This document shows positions 32,108-41,452 of a stretch of DNA of 41,676 nt, piece after piece. Position 1 is the first letter of the stretch. The number at the start of each line of letters is the position of its first letter. The translations under genes were made by a program, and so were the position numbers. The notes below the pieces were generated by a model. That model was not told the DNA's origin. It worked only from the letters and a program-made list of their open reading frames with translations, and did no database searches. The DNA is from Arcticibacter svalbardensis MN12-7. GTDB taxonomy: Bacteria; Bacteroidota; Bacteroidia; Sphingobacteriales; Sphingobacteriaceae. The stretch covers positions 1 to 41,676 of the forward strand of contig NZ_AQPN01000047.1 of NCBI RefSeq assembly GCF_000403135.1, read 5' to 3'.

Positions 32108-33040
32108 TTAATTTAATAATTGAAGAGCTGTGATTTGATCTTGTTTAATTTGCTCCGTTAGTTTCTGCAGCGAATGAAATTTTAAGTCTCCCCGAATAAA
32201 GTGTAAAAAATGAATACGGATCTTCTTCCCATAGATATCTTTATTAAAGTCAAAGATATTTACTTCTATATTTCGACTCATGCCATTTATAGTAGGCCTG
32301 TTGCCAATATATCCCATTCCCTGAAGTATAGTTCCTTCTTCTGGAAATTCGATTAAAACCGCATAAATTCCATCTGCAGGAATCAATTTATACGTTTCTT
32401 CCACATATAAATTTGCAGTTGGAAAACCAATGGTTCTGCCTATTTGATCTCCTTTAATCACCTGACCGGTTAACTGAAATGCATATCCCAGAAATTCTTC
32501 GGCTGTTTTAACGTCACCTGCTGTAAGTGCTTGTCTTACTTTTGTCGAGCTTACTGCAACATCATGTATATCCTGTTCAGTAATCTCTTCTACACTGAAA
32601 TGATATAACGGTGCGCATTCCTCTAGTTTTAAAAAGTTTCCCTGGCGGTCTTTCCCAAAGTGATGATCATAACCAATAATGATTTTTTTTGTTCCAATCT
32701 TATCAACCAGGATTTGATGGATATACTCGTCGGGCGACAGATTAGAAAAATCACGTGTAAATGGAGTGATGATCAGGTGGTCTACACCCAGTTTTTCCAT
32801 CTGCTGAATCTTCTCATCAATCGTAGTGATCAGCTTCAGACTTTGATCTTCAGGATGCAGAATCATTCGTGGATGAGGGAAAAATGTAAGAATCACACTT
32901 TGACCATTCAGACGTTTTGCCTCTTCCACCAATCGGGAAATAATTTTACGGTGTCCTAAATGAACGCCATCAAATGTCCCTATGGTAACAATGGCATTAT
33001 CAAGCTTAACAAACTCATCAATATGTCTATAAACTTTCAT
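32108..33040 (-). CDS. ribF: bifunctional riboflavin kinase / FAD synthetase
   Basis: It converts riboflavin to FMN and then FAD. The N-terminal FAD synthetase half has the nucleotidyltransferase motif 'TIGTFDGVHLGHRKII' and 'SSTKVRQAL'. The C-terminal flavokinase half has 'GRTIGFPTANLYV', 'PADGIYAV' and a terminal 'FIRGDLKF'. The length (310 aa) is standard. The gene overlaps truB by 14 nt; truB-ribF neighbourhoods are widespread in bacteria. No FMN riboswitch precedes it because it is internal to the operon. Confidence 0.96.
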   Translation of the reverse strand: MKVYRHIDEFVKLDNAIVTIGTFDGVHLGHRKIISRLVEEAKRLNGQSVILTFFPHPRMILHPEDQSLKLITTIDEKIQQMEKLGVDHLIITPFTRDFSNLSPDEYIHQILVDKIGTKKIIIGYDHHFGKDRQGNFLKLEECAPLYHFSVEEITEQDIHDVAVSSTKVRQALTAGDVKTAEEFLGYAFQLTGQVIKGDQIGRTIGFPTANLYVEETYKLIPADGIYAVLIEFPEEGTILQGMGYIGNRPTINGMSRNIEVNIFDFNKDIYGKKIRIHFLHFIRGDLKFHSLQKLTEQIKQDQITALQLLN

Positions 33041-33755
33041 TATCCCGCAGGCTTTTGATATGTCCGGAAAGCTCCATTACTTCAAATGCTTTTTCAATAC
33101 AAAAATCGCCGCTTCTTGTTCTTCTTAGTCTGGATAAATAAGCCCCGTTATTCAATTTTCTACCAAAATCATACACCAGCGACCTGATATAGGTCCCTTT
33201 ACTGCAAACTACTTTAAAGTCTAATTCAGGCAATTCGATTCGGGTAATTTCAAAAGAGGTAATGGTAATGTCCCTTGCTTTTAGTTCTACTGCTTCACCT
33301 CTTCTTGCTTTATGGTAAACCCTTTCTCCATCCACTCTTAACGCGGAGAATGCAGGCGGAAATTGAGCTATTTCGCCAATAAAATCCGCACAGGCCAGGT
33401 AAATAGCAGATTCTGTTATTGCACTTATATCGAAAGTTTCATTTACTTCTGTTTCCAGATCATAAGATGGAGTGGTAGCACCCAACACCATGGTGCCTGT
33501 ATATTCTTTTTCCTGTGCCTGATAGTCGTCAATTTTCTTGGTCAGTTTTCCGGTACAGATTATGAGTAACCCGGTTGCCAATGGATCTAATGTACCTGCA
33601 TGACCCACTTTTAACTTCAGTGGTTTTAAGGAATTCCTTATTTTACTCACCACATCAAAGCTGGTCCAGCGATAAGGTTTGTTCACCAGGAGTAACTCAC
33701 CATCAATAAAGTTGAAGGCAGGGAATTCCGTTTTCTTTTCTTCTATTATATCCAT
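33027..33755 (-). CDS. truB: tRNA pseudouridine-55 synthase
   Basis: TruB isomerises U55 in the T-loop of tRNAs. The catalytic motif 'GHAGTLDPLATG' holds the nucleophile Asp57. 'KPYRWTSFDVV' is the N-terminal block, 'QFPPAFSALRVDGERVY' contacts RNA, and 'CSKGTYIRSLVYDFG' closes the core. At 242 aa it lacks a long C-terminal PUA domain, as is common in Bacteroidota. The start codon shares a base with the uppP stop (TAATG) and the end overlaps ribF, so translation is coupled on both sides. Confidence 0.96.
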   Translation of the reverse strand: MDIIEEKKTEFPAFNFIDGELLLVNKPYRWTSFDVVSKIRNSLKPLKLKVGHAGTLDPLATGLLIICTGKLTKKIDDYQAQEKEYTGTMVLGATTPSYDLETEVNETFDISAITESAIYLACADFIGEIAQFPPAFSALRVDGERVYHKARRGEAVELKARDITITSFEITRIELPELDFKVVCSKGTYIRSLVYDFGRKLNNGAYLSRLRRTRSGDFCIEKAFEVMELSGHIKSLRDNESL

Positions 33756-34549
33756 TACATCACTTGCAGGTCGATACCTGCGAGTAGCAAAATTACAATA
33801 ATCCCGCCAACTACAATTCTATACCACCCAAATGCACGGAAACCATGTTTGGTAACAAAGCCAATAAAGCTTTTAATGGCGATAATCGCCACAATAAACC
33901 CTATGATATTTCCAATAAGAAGCAGATTGATTTCATCTGAACTAAGATGGTATCCACCTTTATAAAAATCATAAAGCTTCTTTGCTGTAGCACCAAACAT
34001 GGTCGGTACCGCAAGGAAAAAAGAAAACTCTGCAGCGGCTTTCCGTGATAACTTCTGAGACATACCTCCTACAATGCTTGCGCCTGAACGGGAAACTCCC
34101 GGAATCATTGCCAGACATTGGAATAAACCAATTTTTAAGGCTGTAGTATAACTGATGTCATTTGATGAATCGATGGTAGGGTTATTGAACCATTTGTCCG
34201 CAAATAACAAAATCACACCTCCCACTACCAGAGATACAGCTACAGTCATTGGACTTTCAAGCAATTTATCAATCGTATCACTCAGCAATAAGCCGAAAAT
34301 AACAGCCGGTATAAAAGCCACAATCAATTTAAAATAAAAGTCAAAGCTTTGAAAGAACCTTTTGAAATAAAGTACGATTACCGATAAAATTGTTCCTAAT
34401 TGAATCACAATAGTGAATAATTTAACAAACTCATCGTGTTCAATTCCCATTAAGGAAGAACCTATAATCATGTGCCCTGTGGATGATACAGGCAAAAACT
34501 CCGTCAGGCCCTCTATGACAGCCAGGATGATTGCTTCAATAAGTTTCAT
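33755..34549 (-). CDS. uppP: undecaprenyl-diphosphatase
   Basis: An inner-membrane enzyme that recycles undecaprenyl pyrophosphate to the monophosphate carrier used for peptidoglycan and surface glycans. Both catalytic motifs are present: '[14 protein letters not shown]' (residues 14-27) and '[10 protein letters not shown]'. About eight hydrophobic helices; 264 aa is normal for BacA/UppP. It lies 6 nt after the DUF3098 gene and is coupled to truB. Confidence 0.96.
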   Translation of the reverse strand: MKLIEAIILAVIEGLTEFLPVSSTGHMIIGSSLMGIEHDEFVKLFTIVIQLGTILSVIVLYFKRFFQSFDFYFKLIVAFIPAVIFGLLLSDTIDKLLESPMTVAVSLVVGGVILLFADKWFNNPTIDSSNDISYTTALKIGLFQCLAMIPGVSRSGASIVGGMSQKLSRKAAAEFSFFLAVPTMFGATAKKLYDFYKGGYHLSSDEINLLLIGNIIGFIVAIIAIKSFIGFVTKHGFRAFGWYRIVVGGIIVILLLAGIDLQVM

Positions 34550-34555
34550 CTATGC

Positions 34556-34786
34556 TTATTTACGCTTTTTTAAAATGGCAAAAAAACCAATTACAAAACC
34601 GATAATCACTACGATAGGGGCTACAACTATTTTGCGAAAGTCGTAAATATCAGTAGTACCACTCATGAGTAGAAAGCCAAATGCTACTACTACAATGCTT
34701 AAAATAAGCAGACGGTAATTACTTTTGTCGAAAATAAACTGTGCCTGTTTGTTTTCCGAAGTTTCCAGTATAGTTTTCTTTGCCAT
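34556..34786 (-). CDS. DUF3098 small membrane protein
   Basis: A 76-aa protein with a soluble N-terminal segment ('QAQFIFDKSNYRLL') and two membrane helices, ending in a basic 'LKKRK' tail. 'LMSGTTDIYDFRKIVVAPI' between the helices is the DUF3098 signature. It shares one base with the ftsX stop and is in my recollection regularly found between ftsX and uppP in Bacteroidota, suggesting a link to cell envelope or division. Function unknown. Confidence 0.85.
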   Translation of the reverse strand: MAKKTILETSENKQAQFIFDKSNYRLLILSIVVVAFGFLLMSGTTDIYDFRKIVVAPIVVIIGFVIGFFAILKKRK

Positions 34787-35664
34787 TATTTATAAAGATC
34801 GTAAATTTTTAAACCCAAATATTTGCTCACTGCAAACCAAGTACTCATTGTTGATATTAACATACCTGCACCAATAACGATCAGGAATACGATGCCAAAC
34901 TCAAACCAGTTCGTTAAAATAACGAGCTCCGGTATTTGTTGCTGCGCCACATAAAGTGTTAAAAGAAGCAGAATGACAGCAATCAAACCTCCTATAAACC
35001 CATGTAAAAGGCCATATCCAATAAAAGGTTTTCGTATAAATCCTTTTGTTGCCCCAACTAATTGCATGCTTTTGATTAAAAAACGTTGCGAATAAATTAC
35101 TAAACGTATGGTATTATTAATAAGTGCTACCGCAATAATCATCAAAATTGCAGCAAATGCTAATATAACGAAGCCAATCACTTTTAAATTCTGATTTACC
35201 ATATCTATTAACGACTTCTGATAGATCACTTCTTTAACAAGCGTATTTTTTGATAGTTGTCCGCTTAATTTCTCAATACTTGCATTGTTGGCGTAATCCG
35301 CTTTCATGTAAACATCTATAGAGGACAACAAAGGGTTATAGCCTAAAAATTGAACGAACTCTTCGCCCAAATCCTTCTGTAAGTTTCTGGCTGCTAGTTC
35401 TTTGCTGACGTATTGCGTTTTTAAAACAAACGGATTTACATCAAGTTGCTTCTGTAATGCAAGAATATCAACCTCTTTTGCACCATCATTTACAATGATA
35501 TTCAGTACAATATTCTCTTTGACGTAATTAGACAAATTGCGGGCATGAACAAGAATAAGTCCCAAAAGACCAATCATTAACAACACCAAAGCGATGCTGA
35601 TTACTGTAGATATATATACAGGCTTTGTCTTTTTCGAATAAGCGCTGCTTTCAAATTCTTCCAT
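34786..35664 (-). CDS. ftsX: FtsX-like permease (cell division)
   Basis: FtsX with FtsE forms an ABC-type complex at the divisome that controls cell-wall hydrolases. From ATG 35664 the protein has 292 aa: a first membrane helix near residues 18-40, a periplasmic domain to about 160, then three helices in the last 130 residues with 'LVGATKGFIRKPF' between them, as in FtsX. The frame is open to 35727, but the -7 element at 35682-35692 lies inside that extension, so the shorter start is favoured. ftsE is not adjacent. First gene of the ftsX-DUF3098-uppP-truB-ribF operon. Confidence 0.9.
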   Translation of the reverse strand: MEEFESSAYSKKTKPVYISTVISIALVLLMIGLLGLILVHARNLSNYVKENIVLNIIVNDGAKEVDILALQKQLDVNPFVLKTQYVSKELAARNLQKDLGEEFVQFLGYNPLLSSIDVYMKADYANNASIEKLSGQLSKNTLVKEVIYQKSLIDMVNQNLKVIGFVILAFAAILMIIAVALINNTIRLVIYSQRFLIKSMQLVGATKGFIRKPFIGYGLLHGFIGGLIAVILLLLTLYVAQQQIPELVILTNWFEFGIVFLIVIGAGMLISTMSTWFAVSKYLGLKIYDLYK

Positions 35665-35681
35665 AATGCTTTTTAAAGATA

Positions 35682-35692
35682 TGCGAAAATAG
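35682..35692 (-). promoter_or_regulatory. -7 region (CTATTTTCGCA) for ftsX
   Basis: On the minus strand CTATTTTCGCA contains TATTTTCG, one base off TAnnTTTG, about 19 nt before ATG 35664. The identical 11-mer occurs on the other strand before leuS. Confidence 0.5.
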
Positions 35693-35745
35693 GAAATAGT
35701 TTGGTAGTATGGAAGCATTGCACGCACGACTGTAAACCAATTTTG

Positions 35746-35756
35746 CTATTTTCGCA
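35746..35756 (+). promoter_or_regulatory. -7 region (CTATTTTCGCA) for leuS
   Basis: The same 11-mer as the ftsX element, on the plus strand, with TATTTTCG ending 22 nt before the leuS ATG. Confidence 0.5.
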
Positions 35757-35776
35757 ATCCAAAGAATTTAAATCAC

Positions 35777-38572
35777 ATGGATTACCAGTTTAGAGACATT
35801 GAAAATAAGTGGCAGCAGTTCTGGGCAAAAAATCAAACCTATAAAGTAGATAATACGTCTGATAAACCCAAATATTATGTATTGGATATGTTTCCTTATC
35901 CTTCGGGAGCAGGGCTACATGTAGGCCACCCGCTTGGTTACATCGCATCTGATATTTATGCCAGGTTTAAAAGATTACATGGGTTCAATGTATTACATCC
36001 CATGGGATATGATTCTTTTGGACTTCCTGCCGAACAGTATGCCATTCAAACCGGCCAACATCCTGCTATTACAACGGTAGATAACATTGCAACCTACCGT
36101 CGTCAGTTAGATCAGATCGGTTTTTCATTTGACTGGAGCAGAGAAGTGCGTACCAGTGATCCCGAATATTATAAATGGACACAGTGGATCTTTATGCAAT
36201 TGTTCAATTCCTGGTATTGCAAGAAATTAGATAAAGCGCAACCTATTGAAAAACTAATAAACCATTTCAAAACACAAGGAAGTGCAGGTGTTTTTGCAGT
36301 CTGCGATGAAGATATTAATATGTTTACTGCTGAGGAATGGACGAATATGTCCGAACAAACTCAACAAGAAGAACTTTTAAAATACCGTTTAACTTTCCTA
36401 AAAGAGAGTACCGTTAACTGGTGCGCAGCAATGGGTACCGTATTGGCTAACGATGAGGTAAAAGAAGGTTTATCCGAACGCGGCGGTTATCCGGTAGAGC
36501 AGAAGAAAATGTGGCAATGGAGTATGCGCATCACCGCTTATGCCGATCGCCTGTTGAAAGGTCTCGATGTAGTAGACTGGCCCGATCCGCTTAAAGAAAT
36601 GCAGCGCAACTGGATTGGTAAAAGCGTCGGAGCATCCATTAAGTTTAACGTAGAAAACCGGGAGGAGATCATTGAAGTGTTTACCACCCGTGCAGATACC
36701 CTATATGGAGTGAGTTTTGTAGTTATTGCTCCTGAACATGAGCTCGTATCTGCCCTTACTACTCCAGCACAAAAGGCTGATATTGATGATTATATAGCTA
36801 AAACGAAGAAGAAGTCGGAACTAGACCGCATGTCAGATATTAAAACCGTATCTGGCGCATTCACCGGAACCTATGCTTTAAATCCACTGAATGGAGAAAA
36901 GATCCCTGTTTGGATTGCCGATTATGTTCTTGCAGGATATGGAACCGGTGCTGTAATGGCTGTGCCTTCAGGAGATCAGCGTGACTGGCTTTTTGCCAAG
37001 CAATATGGTTTGCCTATTATTCAGATCTTAGACGGACAAAAAGATATAGAAAAAGAAGCCGATGCTACCAAGGAAGGTTTATATATCAATTCAGGCATTA
37101 TCAATGGGCTGACCTATGCTGAAGCAGTTCCCGTTCTGGTTAAAAAGCTCGAGGAACTGAATGCAGGAAAAGCGAAGGTACAATACCGGATGCGCGATGC
37201 TATTTTTGGTCGTCAACGCTATTGGGGAGAGCCGGTTCCCGTTTATTTTAAAGACGGATTACCGTATTTAATTGACGAATCGGAACTTCCCCTTGTATTA
37301 CCCGAAATTGATAAATACCTGCCTACAGAAGCAGGAGACCCACCATTAGGAAGAGCAACAGACTGGAAATATAAAGGAACGTATGCCTATGAACTGAGCA
37401 CCATGCCAGGATGGGCAGGATCCAGCTGGTATTGGTACCGTTATATGGCCTCTCCGGAAGATAGAAAGGAATCTGTTTTTGCCCCTAAACAAGCCATTGA
37501 ATATTGGAAAGATGTCGATTTATATATCGGAGGCTCTGAACATGCTACCGGCCATCTTTTATACAGCCGCTTTTGGAACAAATTTCTAAAAGATCTTGGT
37601 TATGTAAACGAGGAAGAACCCTTTAAAAAACTGATTAATCAGGGTATGATCCAGGGACGGTCTAACTTTATTTATCGCGTATTAAATGAAGACGGTGGAG
37701 ATACCGACACTTTTGTCTCCCATGGTCTGATAGAGCAGTATAAAACTAAAGCCTTACACGTTGACGTGAATATTGTGGAGAACGATCTGCTTGATCTGGA
37801 AAAGTTTAAAACATCCAGAGCAGAATACGGAGCGGCTGAATTTATCCTTGAAAATGGTAAATATAGTTGTGGTGTTGAGGTGGAGAAAATGTCTAAGTCT
37901 AAGTTCAATGTAGTGAACCCGGATGATATTATAGAGCGCTACGGAGCAGATACACTTCGCCTGTATGAAATGTTCCTCGGCCCGCTTGAACAAAGCAAAC
38001 CATGGAATACCAATGGAATAGAAGGTGTATTTAAGTTTCTCCGTAAGTATTGGAAGTTATATCATAATGATCAGTTTGAGTTTCAGGTATCTGATGAAGC
38101 ACCTACCAAAGCGGAGCTCAAGGCCTTGCATAAAATAATCCGTAAGGTGGAGGATGATGTAGAACGTTTCTCCTTCAATACCTCCGTATCCAGCTTTATG
38201 ATCTGCGTAAATGAACTTACCGATCTTAAATGTAATAAAAGGAGCATCTTGCAGGACCTTGTTGTCGTGCTAACTTCTTATGCCCCTCATATTACGGAAG
38301 AGCTTTGGACCTTACTGGGCAATGCAGAAGGAACGCTTTCGTTTGCTAAATTCCCTGAATTTGTTCCCGCCTACCTGGTAGAGGATGAGTTTGCTTATCC
38401 GGTTTCCGTGAATGGTAAAATGAGAATGAACCTCACGTTTCCGTTGTCATTAGAACCTGCTGATATAGAACGGTTGGTTTTAGAAAATGCTGATGTACAA
38501 AAATACTTAGCCGGCAAAACCCCTAAAAAGGTGATTGTGGTTAAGGGAAGAATTGTAAATATTGTAGTGTAA
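35777..38572 (+). CDS. leuS: leucyl-tRNA synthetase
   Basis: A class I synthetase that charges tRNA-Leu, 931 aa. The signature 'HVGH' (residues 48-51) and 'KMSKSKF' (about 704-710) mark the catalytic core. The inserted editing domain shows '[19 protein letters not shown]' and '[14 protein letters not shown]'. The protein is longer than E. coli LeuS (860 aa), with extra segments near residues 155-200 and 630-700, as I recall from Bacteroidota orthologues. Divergent from ftsX, followed by a clean terminator. No T-box or leader peptide was seen. Confidence 0.98.
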   Translation: MDYQFRDIENKWQQFWAKNQTYKVDNTSDKPKYYVLDMFPYPSGAGLHVGHPLGYIASDIYARFKRLHGFNVLHPMGYDSFGLPAEQYAIQTGQHPAITTVDNIATYRRQLDQIGFSFDWSREVRTSDPEYYKWTQWIFMQLFNSWYCKKLDKAQPIEKLINHFKTQGSAGVFAVCDEDINMFTAEEWTNMSEQTQQEELLKYRLTFLKESTVNWCAAMGTVLANDEVKEGLSERGGYPVEQKKMWQWSMRITAYADRLLKGLDVVDWPDPLKEMQRNWIGKSVGASIKFNVENREEIIEVFTTRADTLYGVSFVVIAPEHELVSALTTPAQKADIDDYIAKTKKKSELDRMSDIKTVSGAFTGTYALNPLNGEKIPVWIADYVLAGYGTGAVMAVPSGDQRDWLFAKQYGLPIIQILDGQKDIEKEADATKEGLYINSGIINGLTYAEAVPVLVKKLEELNAGKAKVQYRMRDAIFGRQRYWGEPVPVYFKDGLPYLIDESELPLVLPEIDKYLPTEAGDPPLGRATDWKYKGTYAYELSTMPGWAGSSWYWYRYMASPEDRKESVFAPKQAIEYWKDVDLYIGGSEHATGHLLYSRFWNKFLKDLGYVNEEEPFKKLINQGMIQGRSNFIYRVLNEDGGDTDTFVSHGLIEQYKTKALHVDVNIVENDLLDLEKFKTSRAEYGAAEFILENGKYSCGVEVEKMSKSKFNVVNPDDIIERYGADTLRLYEMFLGPLEQSKPWNTNGIEGVFKFLRKYWKLYHNDQFEFQVSDEAPTKAELKALHKIIRKVEDDVERFSFNTSVSSFMICVNELTDLKCNKRSILQDLVVVLTSYAPHITEELWTLLGNAEGTLSFAKFPEFVPAYLVEDEFAYPVSVNGKMRMNLTFPLSLEPADIERLVLENADVQKYLAGKTPKKVIVVKGRIVNIVV

Positions 38573-38581
38573 TAGCTATAC

Positions 38582-38620
38582 AGGCTGCTGATCATTCATT
38601 CATGTCAGCAGCCTTTTTTT
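38582..38620 (+). terminator. rho-independent terminator of leuS
   Basis: AGGCTGCTG (38582-38590) pairs with CAGCAGCCT (38606-38614), followed by a T7 run to 38620. Confidence 0.9.
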
Positions 38621-38725
38621 AAGTTAAGCCAATTATCAGCCTGCAACCCAGGAAAAAAATAGGGGTTAACAATGATGATTTAAAGCAAGATTCAGGTCAG
38701 CAAGGTACAGGGAATTGATTTTTTG

Positions 38726-38733
38726 TACCTTTG
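38726..38733 (+). promoter_or_regulatory. -7 element (TACCTTTG) for the 164-aa gene
   Basis: Perfect TAnnTTTG match, 16 nt before the ATG at 38750. The -33 region is weak. Confidence 0.5.
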
Positions 38734-38749
38734 CAAAAAATAATTTCTA

Positions 38750-39244
38750 ATGGCTGAGCAAAACATCCTGTCGTATTTACCTGCATCAAATGAGTCTGAA
38801 TTGGAAGAACTCCAGGATCGTATTGATATAGTGAGACATAAATTAATGTTTGTTGAACTAAAGCCAACAGTGGCTTGCCTGGAAGATCTAGACCCTATAC
38901 AACTAGCAGGGAACTGGATGCCTGAATTAATCACAATTGCCGGTGGTACTGCAGTTGTGCAAACGGATTTAACTTTATCGAATCCTGCTTATATCATTGT
39001 AGCCTTAAAGGGATGTACCATTGAACAAACACTACGAAAGATCAACCTGTTGCTTGATTTTCCCGGTTGCAGCGAGCTTGACGCTATTAAAAGCGGAAAT
39101 CTGTATATCGCAGATGCATCACGTTACTTCAATGGATCTGAAAACGGAGTAGTTGATACAATAGAAATGATTGCTGAAATACTAAACTCTAAGCAATTTA
39201 CCTTCGGATACGAAGGTGAGGGTTGGGTAAAGTTTGGACTTTAA
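38750..39244 (+). CDS. half-length helical-backbone metal/cobalamin receptor-like protein
   Basis: A 164-aa protein without signal peptide. From about residue 38 it follows the C-terminal lobe of BtuF/FhuD-type ABC substrate-binding proteins: 'KPTVACLEDLDPIQLAGNW', 'MPELITIAGG' (57-66), 'PAYIIVALKGCTIEQTLRK', 'GNLYIADASRYFNGSENGVVD' (outlines) and 'TIEMIAEIL'. The N-terminal lobe, normally 120-150 residues, is replaced by a 37-residue acidic helix. It has its own promoter element, so it is not simply a fragment. No permease or ATPase is adjacent. It may be a cytoplasmic cobalamin- or haem-binding protein; the family call is from remembered patterns. It ends Phe-Gly-Leu within a 24-bp palindrome. 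Confidence 0.6.
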   Translation: MAEQNILSYLPASNESELEELQDRIDIVRHKLMFVELKPTVACLEDLDPIQLAGNWMPELITIAGGTAVVQTDLTLSNPAYIIVALKGCTIEQTLRKINLLLDFPGCSELDAIKSGNLYIADASRYFNGSENGVVDTIEMIAEILNSKQFTFGYEGEGWVKFGL

Positions 39245-39254
39245 AGTCCAAACT
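39231..39254. repeat. 24-bp perfect palindrome over two overlapping stop codons
   Basis: AGTTTGGACTTTAAAGTCCAAACT is its own reverse complement (24 bp; centre TTTAAA). The stop of the plus gene (39242-39244) and of the minus gene (39241-39243) overlap at its centre. As RNA it can form a hairpin in both transcripts, but neither has a long U-tract. Confidence 0.85.
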
Positions 39255-40248
39255 CTTTAGCCAGTAACTCATAAGAGTGAATCCTGTCTTTAAAATCATA
39301 GGTTATGGTAGCCGCCATAATCTCATTTACCTGATAACGATTAGCCAGGGCAGTTAACTTTGTTTTTACCTGCTCTGGATTACCATAAATCATGCGCTGA
39401 CGATTATAGGCAATGCGTTGTTCTTCAGCTTCATTATAATGGAAGTCTTTTATTTCTTCATAAGAACTCGTTCCCTCAGATATTCCACGTTCTATCTTGA
39501 GCATCTGGAAATCCATAACTTTTTGCAATTCCAACGCTTTTTCTTCTGTATCCGCACAGAGCACAAACACGCCAACAGATACCTGTGGTTCCTTTAACGT
39601 TTCAGAGGGCTTAAAGCGCGACCGATATAGCGCTACAGCTTCTGGTCCACCCGTTGGATTAATGAAATGAGCAAAAGCTAAACCCATACCCAAATGTGCC
39701 GCAAACACACCACTTTGTCCACTTGAACTCAGGATCCAAAGATCAGGAGCCGTATCGGCCAATGGTATGGCCTGCACTTTAGGATACTGCTTCTCATACT
39801 CATTCGGTAAGTCAAGGTAATGCTGCAAGTCTATAAGCTGCTGTACAAAATCCTCCTCACTGAACGAATTGGATGGGTTCAAAATCATAGAAGTTATCCT
39901 GTCACCACCTGGTGCTCTTCCGATCCCCAGATCTATTCTCCCCGGAAATAGTGTTTCCAACGTTCTGAAACTTTCAGCTACTTTAAGGGAGCTATGATTA
40001 GGAAGCATAATGCCTCCTGAACCCAAACGGATATTTTTAGTTTGTCCTGCCAGATGAGCAATCAGCACTTCGGGTGACGATCCCGCCAGGCTTCCTGTAT
40101 TATGATGTTCCGATAACCAGTATCGATGATAACCAAGCTCATCTGCCCGTTTGGCTAATGCAACTGACTCTTGCAAGGCTTCATATGGGCTACCGCCTTT
40201 CCTAACTGGCGATTGATCCAGTACACTTAACTTTATGGGTTGATCCAT
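39241..40248 (-). CDS. LLM class flavin-dependent oxidoreductase (luciferase-like monooxygenase)
   Basis: The TIM-barrel flavin enzyme of the bacterial luciferase family, MsnO8/YvbT-like branch: 'LSVLDQSPVRKGG' at the N-terminus, 'YWLSEHHNTGSLAGSSPEVL', 'RLGSGGIMLPNHS' and 'DLGIGRAPGGD'. Translation from ATG 40248 gives 335 aa starting at the first conserved residues; the frame is open 17 codons further to 40299, which would add a hydrophobic stretch not seen in the family. A purine-rich AAAGGAG lies upstream. Divergent from the Old Yellow Enzyme gene. It would use FMNH2; substrate unknown. Confidence 0.88.
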   Translation of the reverse strand: MDQPIKLSVLDQSPVRKGGSPYEALQESVALAKRADELGYHRYWLSEHHNTGSLAGSSPEVLIAHLAGQTKNIRLGSGGIMLPNHSSLKVAESFRTLETLFPGRIDLGIGRAPGGDRITSMILNPSNSFSEEDFVQQLIDLQHYLDLPNEYEKQYPKVQAIPLADTAPDLWILSSSGQSGVFAAHLGMGLAFAHFINPTGGPEAVALYRSRFKPSETLKEPQVSVGVFVLCADTEEKALELQKVMDFQMLKIERGISEGTSSYEEIKDFHYNEAEEQRIAYNRQRMIYGNPEQVKTKLTALANRYQVNEIMAATITYDFKDRIHSYELLAKEFGL

Positions 40249-40376
40249 CCTGCAAATGTCTCCTTTATAAAATGTAATTTGACTTAAAAAAACAATCATG
40301 GCACTCTATTGACAGCTATTTGACCAGGATAAAACAAACACATGTACCTTAGCACTGTTCTTAAAATAAAACAAAC

Positions 40377-41444
40377 ATGTCACTTTTATTTCAATCTATA
40401 AAATTAAGAGAGATCACCTTTCGTAATCGGATAGTCGTCTCGCCCATGTGTCAATATTCGGCAGAAGATGGTTTCGCAAATGATTGGCACCTCGTTCATT
40501 TAGGCAGCAGAGCTGTAGGTGGTGCAGGATTGATTATCACAGAAGCTACGGCAGTATCTCCTGAAGGCCGGATTTCTCCTGGCGACCTTGGTATTTGGTC
40601 CGACGAACACATTGATCAACTCAAACGAATTACTGACTTCATTCATGAGCAAGGTGCAGTAGCAGGAATTCAATTGGCTCATGCCGGCAGAAAAGCAAGT
40701 CGGCTTGCCCCATGGAAAGGCGGGACTTTTTTATCTGAACATGAACAGGGCTGGAAAACGGTAGGTCCCTCAGCTCTTCCTTTCTCAAAAGACGATGAAT
40801 TACCCCATGCATTAAGTCCAACGGGAATTGAAAATATCATTATTGACTTCCATGCCGCCACAAAACGTGCCGTAAAAGCAGGGTTTAAAGTGCTGGAAAT
40901 TCATGCCGCACATGGATATCTTTTACACGAGTTTTTCTCTCCGCTGTCAAACTTCAGAACTGACAATTATGGAGGATCGTTTGAAAATAGAATTCGTCTC
41001 TTGATTGAAGTGGTTGAAGGCGTTCGTCAGGCATGGCCCGAAGAATACCCCCTATTTGTGCGGATCTCCTCTACAGATTGGGTAGAAGGTGGTTGGAATG
41101 TGGATGATTCTGTCAAGCTCTCCCGTATACTGAAAGAAAAAGGAGTTGATGTTATCGACTGTTCATCTGGCGGAAATGTGCCCGATGCTGTTATTCCAAC
41201 AGGACCTAATTACCAGGTGTTATTTGCCGAAAAAATAAAAAAAGAGGCAGATATCATAACCGGCGCTGTTGGTATTATCACCAAGCCTGAACAGGCAGAA
41301 GAAATTTTGCAAAAGGGACAGGCTGATTTTATCTTACTCGCCAGGGAAATGTTAAGGGATCCTTACTTTCCAATGCATGCAGCCCAAATACTGGGTGACA
41401 CCATTAAGTGGCCTGAACAGTATGAGCGGGCAAAAAGAGGGTAA
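40377..41444 (+). CDS. NADH:flavin oxidoreductase, YqjM-like Old Yellow Enzyme
   Basis: An FMN-dependent ene-reductase of 355 aa. The N-terminus 'RNRIVVSPMCQYSAEDG' contains Cys25, the redox-tuning cysteine of the YqjM (thermophilic-like) class. 'QLAHAGRKAS' binds FMN, 'HAAHGYLLHEFFSPLSN' gives the active-site His pair, and 'NYGGSFENRIR' and 'GAVGIITKPEQAE' complete the family pattern. These enzymes reduce activated C=C bonds of enals, enones or nitro compounds; the natural substrate is unknown. A TTG-N22-TACCTTAG promoter-like pair lies upstream (40320-40352). Its end is 8 nt from the convergent L,D-transpeptidase gene. Confidence 0.92.
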   Translation: MSLLFQSIKLREITFRNRIVVSPMCQYSAEDGFANDWHLVHLGSRAVGGAGLIITEATAVSPEGRISPGDLGIWSDEHIDQLKRITDFIHEQGAVAGIQLAHAGRKASRLAPWKGGTFLSEHEQGWKTVGPSALPFSKDDELPHALSPTGIENIIIDFHAATKRAVKAGFKVLEIHAAHGYLLHEFFSPLSNFRTDNYGGSFENRIRLLIEVVEGVRQAWPEEYPLFVRISSTDWVEGGWNVDDSVKLSRILKEKGVDVIDCSSGGNVPDAVIPTGPNYQVLFAEKIKKEADIITGAVGIITKPEQAEEILQKGQADFILLAREMLRDPYFPMHAAQILGDTIKWPEQYERAKRG

Positions 41445-41452
41445 AAAAGAGG

